From Candidatus Collierbacteria bacterium RIFOXYD1_FULL_40_9 (GTDB taxonomy: Bacteria; Patescibacteriota; Microgenomatia; UBA1400; MFAQ01): a stretch of DNA of 5,610 bases. Location: contig MFAQ01000011.1 in NCBI GenBank assembly GCA_001776275.1, positions 1-5,610 of the forward strand. Reading direction: 5' to 3'. Under the pieces are notes generated by a model, which was not told the origin of the DNA, ran no database searches, and was given only the letters and a program-made list of their open reading frames with translations. Of this stretch, positions 1 to 4,473 are shown piece by piece. Both the position numbers and the translations under genes were made by a program. Position 1 is the stretch's first letter, and each line of letters begins with the position of its first letter.

Positions 1-477
1 TTTTCTGGACTATCAAGTCTCTTTCCAAACTCCACTTTTTTTAATTCTTATCACTTAGGTAGAAAAAATCTAAATTCAGTCCACGCTATTCCAGTTACCG
101 CCGGCTCTTTTATTATGATTCCGACAAATATTTTCGATCGTTTGGGTGGCTGGGATGAAAATTTTTTCTTTTATGGTGAGGATATAGACTTGTGTTTTAG
201 AATAAGTGCCAGTGGGTACAAAATTATTTATTATCCAAAAACCTCAGCTCTCCACTTGCGCGGGGCTTCATCTGGGTTACGTAAGGAAAACAGTTTTACT
301 GCTTCCTCCGACAGAGCCAATCGCCTAAAAGTGGCAAAAGCATCAACTGACGCCTGGAAGAATTTTTACAGTAAGTTCTATCAACAAAAATATCCCTTTT
401 GGGTAACTGGGATTGTTGTTTTGGGAATTAACTTGCTTGGTGGTATTCGGTTACTAAAGTACAAAATGAAAAAATGA
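1..477 (+). CDS. Glycosyltransferase family 2, C-terminal part (5' end outside window)
   Basis: The frame is open from the first base, so this is the last 158 codons of a longer gene; the ATG at 115 is an internal Met, not the start. Seen: AGSFIMIP, then GGWDENFFFYGEDIDLCFRI (about residues 49-68 of the visible part), then GYKIIYYP and an H-x-x-G-x-S segment. This is the acceptor-side half of a GT-A fold GT2 enzyme, where the E-D pair of YGEDIDL (residues 60-61) corresponds to the usual catalytic-base region. The nucleotide-binding half with the DxD motif is missing upstream. A hydrophobic segment (about 133-152, FWVTGIVVLGINLLGG) near a Lys-rich tail suggests a C-terminal membrane anchor. 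Family knowledge: such proteins are often annotated as rhamnosyl- or mannosyltransferases adding a sugar to a lipid-linked glycan; the sugar cannot be read here. The gene ends in TGA inside an ATGA overlap with the next gene, which indicates co-transcription and translational coupling. Confidence 0.9.
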   Translation, partial: FSGLSSLFPNSTFFNSYHLGRKNLNSVHAIPVTAGSFIMIPTNIFDRLGGWDENFFFYGEDIDLCFRISASGYKIIYYPKTSALHLRGASSGLRKENSFTASSDRANRLKVAKASTDAWKNFYSKFYQQKYPFWVTGIVVLGINLLGGIRLLKYKMKK

Positions 478-1610
478 GGATTGGTATCGATGCGCGGCTT
501 TATGGACCTGAACACACCGGTCTGGGTAGGTATGTAACAAACTTAGTTGACAATTTACTAAAACAAGACAAGGAAAATGAGTATATTTTGTTTGTTGACA
601 AAAAATATAGCCATAGCTTTCAAGGTCTTGCAAATGTAAAAATTGTAAAAATAAATATCCCCATTTATAGCTTTTCTGAGCAAATAATCCTGCCTCTTGT
701 TTACCTGAAAGAAAAGCTCGACTTACTCCACGTTCCCCATTTTAACGCACCAATTCTTTACCCCAAAAAATTTGTTGTTACACTCCACGATCTAATAAAG
801 CACACCTCAAAAGGAAAAGAAACAACTACCAGATTCCTTGCAGGATACCTCTTAAAAAGGCTAGGGTACGCAATTGAGTTTTGGATTATGAGCAGAAGGG
901 CTACTGCAATTATTACTCCCACAAACTACGTAAAAAAAGATGTTTCTCGTAATTTAAAAGTAAACGAAAATAAAATATTTGTTACATATGAAGCTAGCGA
1001 CGGTAAAATAAAGGAAACCAATCTCAGCCCAAAGATAGCTACAAAAACACTGACTGACTACAATCTTCAAAAGCCATTTGTTATTTACACTGGCAACGTT
1101 TATCCACACAAGAACCTTGATGTCCTTATAGACGCTGTACTTTCTCACAATAGCAAAAAGGAGGTCGATCTTAACTTAGCTATTGTCTGTGCTCGCTCGG
1201 TTTTTTATAAGCGAGTTGAGGCAAAAATTGCAAGTCACAAGGCTCAGAACATTATTAAGTTATTGGGGTTTGTAAGTGATGATGAGCTAAGTAAATTATA
1301 TTCACTCGCTTTGTGCCTAGTTCATCCTAGTAAAATGGAAGGCTTTGGTCTAACCGGTATAGAGGCAATGGCTGTTGGTTTACCAGTTATTTCTTCGAAC
1401 GCTTCCTGTCTACCAGAAGTATATGGTAATGCCGCACTCTACTTTGATCCAAACTCGGTGAGTGATCTGGTTGCAGTATTAGAAAAAATGATTAGTAGTC
1501 AAGAGCTTCGCCAAGAATTAATCTTAAGAGGCAAGCTCCAAGCCAAGAAATACTCTTGGAAGCGTATGGCAAAAGAGACAATTGATATCTACAATTCATT
1601 TTGTAAATGA
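474..1610 (+). CDS. Glycosyltransferase family 4 (GT-B fold)
   Basis: Complete 378-residue protein, a normal length for GT4. It probably transfers a sugar from a nucleotide sugar (GDP-mannose is plausible given the neighbouring guanylyltransferase) onto a growing lipid-linked glycan at the cytoplasmic membrane face. Seen: N-terminal Rossmann start MRIGIDARLYG with the glycine loop TGLGRY (15-20); VVTLHDLIKH (101-110) with the His-Asp pair usual after the fourth strand; the C-terminal domain opening YTGNVYPHKNLDVLI (205-219); and the donor-binding EX7E motif in MEGFGLTGIEAM, Glu289 and Glu297. No signal peptide or membrane segment is apparent. The ATG at 474 overlaps the upstream TGA (ATGA) and gives the canonical N-terminus, so the start is well supported although no Shine-Dalgarno sequence precedes it. 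The stop is again in an ATGA overlap with the following gene. Donor and linkage are not determinable from sequence. Confidence 0.94.
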   Translation: MRIGIDARLYGPEHTGLGRYVTNLVDNLLKQDKENEYILFVDKKYSHSFQGLANVKIVKINIPIYSFSEQIILPLVYLKEKLDLLHVPHFNAPILYPKKFVVTLHDLIKHTSKGKETTTRFLAGYLLKRLGYAIEFWIMSRRATAIITPTNYVKKDVSRNLKVNENKIFVTYEASDGKIKETNLSPKIATKTLTDYNLQKPFVIYTGNVYPHKNLDVLIDAVLSHNSKKEVDLNLAIVCARSVFYKRVEAKIASHKAQNIIKLLGFVSDDELSKLYSLALCLVHPSKMEGFGLTGIEAMAVGLPVISSNASCLPEVYGNAALYFDPNSVSDLVAVLEKMISSQELRQELILRGKLQAKKYSWKRMAKETIDIYNSFCK

Positions 1611-2683
1611 AAGTTGATATTGTTTATGATCGGGTCAATAAATCAGGGGGCGCTGAAAGATTGCTACAATCTCTGCTGTCGATTTGGCCAGAAGCACCCC
1701 TTTTTACATTGGTCTACGACTCTCAAAAAGCGCTATGGTCAAAAAAAGTAAAAGTCAGCCCAACTTTTTTAAATAGAGTTCCTTTTTTAAGATCCCGCCA
1801 TGAATTGCTGGCACCCATAGCCCCTTTGGCATTTGAAACCTTAGATTTAAGACCATTTGATTTGGTTGTTTCCGTTACTAGTGCCGATGCCAAGTCCGTC
1901 ATCACTAACACCAACCAAAAACATATTTGCATCTGTTTAACTCCAACTAGATATTTATGGAAGGGCTCAAAAAACTACAAGAATGATTGGAAGATGAGAC
2001 TACTTCCAAGATTCTTGTTTGAGTACTTTCGTCTTGTTGATCAAATAACCGCATCAAGGCCAGATCACTATATAGCAATTTCAAAAGAAATTAAAAAAAG
2101 AATTAAGAAATACTACCTGCGCGATTCTGTTGTTATTCACCCACCCATAAACAATATTTTTTTTGCTAAACACAAAAAGTACTCAAAGGAAGATTTCTAC
2201 TTGGTGGCAGGCAGACTAGTCCCTTATAAAAAAGTTGACTTAGTTATCGATTGCTTTAACAAGTTAAACAAAAAATTGGTTGTGATCGGTGCTGGGTCTG
2301 AGTTGAACCGGTTAAAAAAAATTTCCTTAAGCAATATTACTTTTTTGGGTGAAGTAAGCGACAAGGATCTTATCAGGTACTACTCCCAAGCCAAAGCCTT
2401 AATTTTTCCAGGGCTAGAAGATTTTGGCTTAGTTCCGCTAGAAGCGCAATCCCAGGGGACCCCTGTAATCGCCTACGGCAGGGGAGGAGCAAGAGAAACT
2501 GTTATTGATGGAAAAACTGGAGTTTTCTTCAAACATCAAAGCTCCAAGTCTTTACATAAAGCAATAGAAAAATTTGAAAATCTCAATATTGACCCTAAAG
2601 AATGCCTAAACAACGCCAAAAAATTCACAGAGGCCGTCTTTACAGAAAAAATCATGAAATATGTAGAGTCTGTCAAAGACTAA
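1607..2683 (+). CDS. Glycosyltransferase family 4, WbaZ-like putative mannosyltransferase
   Basis: Complete 358-residue GT-B enzyme. Seen: MKVDIVYDRVNKSGGAERLL at the N-terminus (SGGAE at 13-17, the phosphate-binding glycine loop); LTPTRYLW (111-118); VAGRLVPYKKVDLVIDCFN (200-218) opening the donor domain; and GLEDFGLVPLEAQSQGTPVIAY (269-290) with the EX7E pair Glu271/Glu279, followed by GGARETV and TGVFF. This motif set matches GT4 proteins often annotated as WbaZ-type mannosyltransferases, so GDP-mannose is a reasonable inferred donor, in line with the adjacent guanylyltransferase gene. Many relatives have His-Thr-Pro before RYxW; here Leu111 stands where that His would be. Start: the ATG lies in a 4-bp ATGA overlap with the upstream gene and gives the typical family N-terminus. 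The 3' end shares CTAA with the convergent gene, leaving no room for a separate terminator. It is the last gene of the plus-strand GT run. Confidence 0.93.
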   Translation: MKVDIVYDRVNKSGGAERLLQSLLSIWPEAPLFTLVYDSQKALWSKKVKVSPTFLNRVPFLRSRHELLAPIAPLAFETLDLRPFDLVVSVTSADAKSVITNTNQKHICICLTPTRYLWKGSKNYKNDWKMRLLPRFLFEYFRLVDQITASRPDHYIAISKEIKKRIKKYYLRDSVVIHPPINNIFFAKHKKYSKEDFYLVAGRLVPYKKVDLVIDCFNKLNKKLVVIGAGSELNRLKKISLSNITFLGEVSDKDLIRYYSQAKALIFPGLEDFGLVPLEAQSQGTPVIAYGRGGARETVIDGKTGVFFKHQSSKSLHKAIEKFENLNIDPKECLNNAKKFTEAVFTEKIMKYVESVKD

Positions 2684-3726
2684 ATATCTCCAGAACTTAT
2701 TTTTTCAGTCACTAGACTTACCAGTCCGGTCTTTTCTTTTTTTGATACCAAGATACCTTCTTCTGACTCAATCACCACAATATCATCAAGCCCAATTGTG
2801 GCAATCGTTTTTCCGGACTGACTCCACAGGAAGTTGTTTTTACTTTCAAGCTCAATTGTCCCGCTGACTCCATGGGTTATCCCCCTCTCGTCATAATACT
2901 TGCTAACTGCCTCCCAGGTCCCAAAGTCTATCCACTCAAAATTGTTTTCAATCACCAGGGCTCTCTTCTTCTTATATAGTTCTTTGGTCACCATCTCAAG
3001 TTGACCTTTCTCCATTTGCGGGTAAATTTCTTCTATGTCCTCGCCTTGAATGAATCTGGTTAATAGGCTGTACCAATCCGACTTGTAATCTCGATAGTAG
3101 CTCATTAGTTTATTTGCGGTCATCGTAGAGTGATTTGTATGAACAAGTAGCCTGTCCTTGCCAATATTTTCGCTTATTCGGTCGGTCTCACTTCTATCTA
3201 CGAAGTCGTCTACTTCAAATATTTTTACACCATCTTTTTCTTCAACCAGCTTTCCTTTAAGTAGATAATCTACTCCACCTTGATGCCATTTTGGACTAAA
3301 GCCGCTTGTGACGTATTTGTCAGTGTTCATAGACTGTCTCTCAGCCATTCTCATAAAACTAATTAAGTTATCTTCTGGCATTCTTAAGTCATCAACTTGA
3401 ATCAGCATAAAAACTTCGTCCCCCTTACCCGCCTTTATCAAGTTTGCAGCAGCCAAACCTGTTGCTGGTCCTTGGTTTCTGGTTTCTGGCTCAATAAAAA
3501 TATTCTCCGGAACTATCTCACTTACCTGGTGGTGGGCAATTCTTGCTTGGTGAGCGTTTGTTTGCACATATATTTCTTCTGGGCTAAACCACTTTCTAAG
3601 AACTCTCCAATTTATTTGGAATAGGGACTCACTATCTACTAAAGGCAAAAAATGCTTCGGGGTGTTTGGTGTGCTCATTGGCCACATCTTTGTTCCTACT
3701 CCACCACAAATAATGACTGGTATCAT
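2680..3726 (-). CDS. manC: Mannose-1-phosphate guanylyltransferase, single-domain, divergent
   Basis: Complete 348-residue cytoplasmic protein, the length of single-domain GDP-mannose pyrophosphorylases; it lacks the C-terminal cupin isomerase domain of bifunctional ManC/AlgA. Expected reaction: mannose-1-phosphate + GTP gives GDP-mannose + PPi. Seen: ICGGVGTKMWPMS (6-18), the nucleotide-binding signature with Lys13 for the usual Arg; PKHFLPL (23-29); EPETRNQGPATGLAA (79-93), matching EPxxRNTAPA; IQVDDLRMPED (109-119), matching xPADHxIxD with Asp112 as the likely metal ligand; WIDFGTWEAV (265-274), matching WxDVGSW; and a beta-rich tail with IGLDDIVVIES (311-321) like the left-handed helix region of ManC. 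Odd: the usual EKP and WNSGMF motifs read VDRSE (176-180) and VHTNHS (195-200). It is the only minus-strand gene, convergent with the GT4 gene and divergent from the phosphoglycosyl transferase gene. The ATG at 3726 gives the expected N-terminus but has no Shine-Dalgarno site. Substrate is somewhat uncertain; another sugar-1-phosphate nucleotidyltransferase is possible. Confidence 0.83.
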   Translation of the reverse strand: MIPVIICGGVGTKMWPMSTPNTPKHFLPLVDSESLFQINWRVLRKWFSPEEIYVQTNAHQARIAHHQVSEIVPENIFIEPETRNQGPATGLAAANLIKAGKGDEVFMLIQVDDLRMPEDNLISFMRMAERQSMNTDKYVTSGFSPKWHQGGVDYLLKGKLVEEKDGVKIFEVDDFVDRSETDRISENIGKDRLLVHTNHSTMTANKLMSYYRDYKSDWYSLLTRFIQGEDIEEIYPQMEKGQLEMVTKELYKKKRALVIENNFEWIDFGTWEAVSKYYDERGITHGVSGTIELESKNNFLWSQSGKTIATIGLDDIVVIESEEGILVSKKEKTGLVSLVTEKISSGDI

Positions 3727-3732
3727 TTGGAC

Positions 3733-3762
3733 ATTTTAACAAAAATTTTTAGAAAGTATCCA
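3733..3762 (-). promoter_or_regulatory. Candidate promoter of the guanylyltransferase gene
   Basis: Read on the minus strand, TGGATA (3762-3757, 4 of 6 to TTGACA) is followed after 18 bases by TAAAAT (3738-3733, 5 of 6 to TATAAT). The gene's ATG lies only 6 bases beyond the -10 box, so a transcript from here would be leaderless or nearly so, which fits the absence of a Shine-Dalgarno site. The spacer contains AAAAATTTTT. In AT-rich DNA such matches arise easily by chance. Confidence 0.35.
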
Positions 3763-3781
3763 TACCATTCAGTCAAACTTT

Positions 3782-3785
3782 AGGA
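3782..3785 (+). promoter_or_regulatory. Weak Shine-Dalgarno-like AGGA before the phosphoglycosyl transferase gene
   Basis: AGGA is the only Shine-Dalgarno-like match directly upstream of any gene start in the window. It lies 11 bases before the GTG at 3797 and 17 before the ATG at 3803, so if functional it favours GTG, though the spacing is long even for that. It lies only 4 bases before an ATG at 3790 that opens a 7-codon frame ending in TGA. Confidence 0.25.
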
Positions 3786-3791
3786 TAAAAT
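3786..3791 (+). promoter_or_regulatory. Candidate -10 box for the phosphoglycosyl transferase gene
   Basis: TAAAAT (5 of 6 to TATAAT) lies 5 bases before the GTG start and 11 bases before the alternative ATG, so transcription could begin at or next to the start codon. No convincing -35 element is present 15-20 bases upstream. It mirrors the TAAAAT box on the other strand of the same spacer. The same bases can instead be read as the gap after an AGGA ribosome-binding site. Confidence 0.28.
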
Positions 3792-3796
3792 GAACC

Positions 3797-4453
3797 GTGC
3801 CTATGTTTTATGACATCGCAAAAAGAGCAATTGATATCCTTGCCGCCGTTGTCTTGGGTATACTTTTCTTACCTCTTTGGATTATTATCCCTATCCTAAT
3901 TCACCTAGATTCAAAAGGACCCATTTTCTATAAGCCTGAGCGAGTTGGTCTAAAAGGTAAGAAGTTTGGTATGTACAAATTTCGCTCTATGAAAACCTTC
4001 GAAATAGACGGTAAAACAGTTCACTCTGTTGAATTTTGGAAACACAACCCAGAGCTTTTTGAAAAGTACAAAAAAAATGGTTGGAAATTAGAACTAGACG
4101 ACGACCCAAGAATTACCAAACTAGGAAAAGTCTTGCGGCAAACCAGCATCGATGAAATACCCCAACTTCTTAATGTCCTTCTTGGTGAAATGAGCTTAGT
4201 TGGACCCAGAGCTTACGTCGAACCAGAACTAAAGGACGCCATAAAAAGGTACGGTAAAAATGTGGAGAAACTTATAGACGAAAGTCTAACTGTTAAACCT
4301 GGTTTAACCGGTCCATGGCAAGTATCTGGCAGAAACGAAATACCATGGAACCAAAGAGTGGCTATCGACGCAGATTACGCCAAAAGAAAATCTCTAATTT
4401 ACGATATTTATATTATTCTCAAAACTCCATTTGCTATGATTAGTAAGTGGTAA
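3797..4453 (+). CDS. Monotopic phosphoglycosyl transferase (bacterial sugar transferase, PF02397 type)
   Basis: Transfers a sugar-1-phosphate from a nucleotide-diphosphate sugar to undecaprenyl phosphate, the first membrane step of glycan assembly. At 218 residues from GTG it is the short form: only the catalytic domain, without the N-terminal multi-helix region of WbaP-like enzymes. Seen: KRAIDILAA (9-17) leading into a hydrophobic segment (about 13-36), expected to be the re-entrant membrane helix; GPIFYKPERVGLKGKKFGMYKFRSM (41-65); DDDPRITKLGKVLRQTSIDEIPQLLNVLLGEMSLVGPRA (101-139), with the catalytic Asp-Glu dyad at 119-120; and VKPGLTGPWQVSGRN (166-180). GPRA replaces the common GPRP. The start is uncertain: GTG 3797 (MPMFYD) or ATG 3803 (MFYDIAKR); the latter looks like a normal family N-terminus, while the former is closer to an AGGA. 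It is divergent from the guanylyltransferase gene and probably co-transcribed with the DUF4012 gene 20 bases downstream. The sugar cannot be read from the sequence. Confidence 0.95.
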   Translation: MPMFYDIAKRAIDILAAVVLGILFLPLWIIIPILIHLDSKGPIFYKPERVGLKGKKFGMYKFRSMKTFEIDGKTVHSVEFWKHNPELFEKYKKNGWKLELDDDPRITKLGKVLRQTSIDEIPQLLNVLLGEMSLVGPRAYVEPELKDAIKRYGKNVEKLIDESLTVKPGLTGPWQVSGRNEIPWNQRVAIDADYAKRKSLIYDIYIILKTPFAMISKW

Positions 4454-4473
4454 ATTTATTTACATAAAAAATA

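Noticed and set aside
115..477. Treating the ATG at 115 as the start of a short 120-residue protein
   Set aside because: The frame continues open to base 1 and the residues before this Met (SVHAIPVTAGSFI) are part of the conserved GT2 pattern, so the gene is cut by the window edge.
954..1148. 64-codon open frame on the minus strand inside the first GT4 gene
   Set aside because: Lies wholly antisense to a well-supported GT4 coding region; no recognisable motifs or plausible start context.
474..1610. TGA recoding as glycine (Gracilibacteria/SR1 code)
   Set aside because: TGA ends the GT2 and first GT4 genes at sensible C-termini, and both TGAs lie in ATGA overlaps with well-supported starts.
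1723..1932. 69-codon open frame on the minus strand inside the second GT4 gene
   Set aside because: Antisense shadow of a complete gene with clear conserved motifs; no family resemblance.
2714..2743. Possible terminator: GACT-TACC-AGTC stem followed by a pyrimidine-rich tract downstream of the GT genes
   Set aside because: The stem is only 4 bp, is not G+C-rich, and lies inside the coding end of the convergent gene; too weak to call.
3474..3490. Short tandem repeat GGTTTCT, about 2.3 copies
   Set aside because: It encodes the conserved ETRN region of the guanylyltransferase; a chance result of codon choice, too few copies for slippage-based switching.
3397..3624. 75-codon open frame on the plus strand antisense to the guanylyltransferase gene
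   Set aside because: It covers the conserved EPxxRN and metal-motif region of the minus-strand gene; its Cys/Ser/Trp-rich composition is typical of an antisense frame.
3748..3776. Alternative minus-strand promoter TTGACT (3776-3771), 17 bases, TCTAAA (3753-3748)
   Set aside because: The -35 is good but the -10 is weak (4 of 6) and would leave a leader without a ribosome-binding site; kept only as an alternative to the TAAAAT box.
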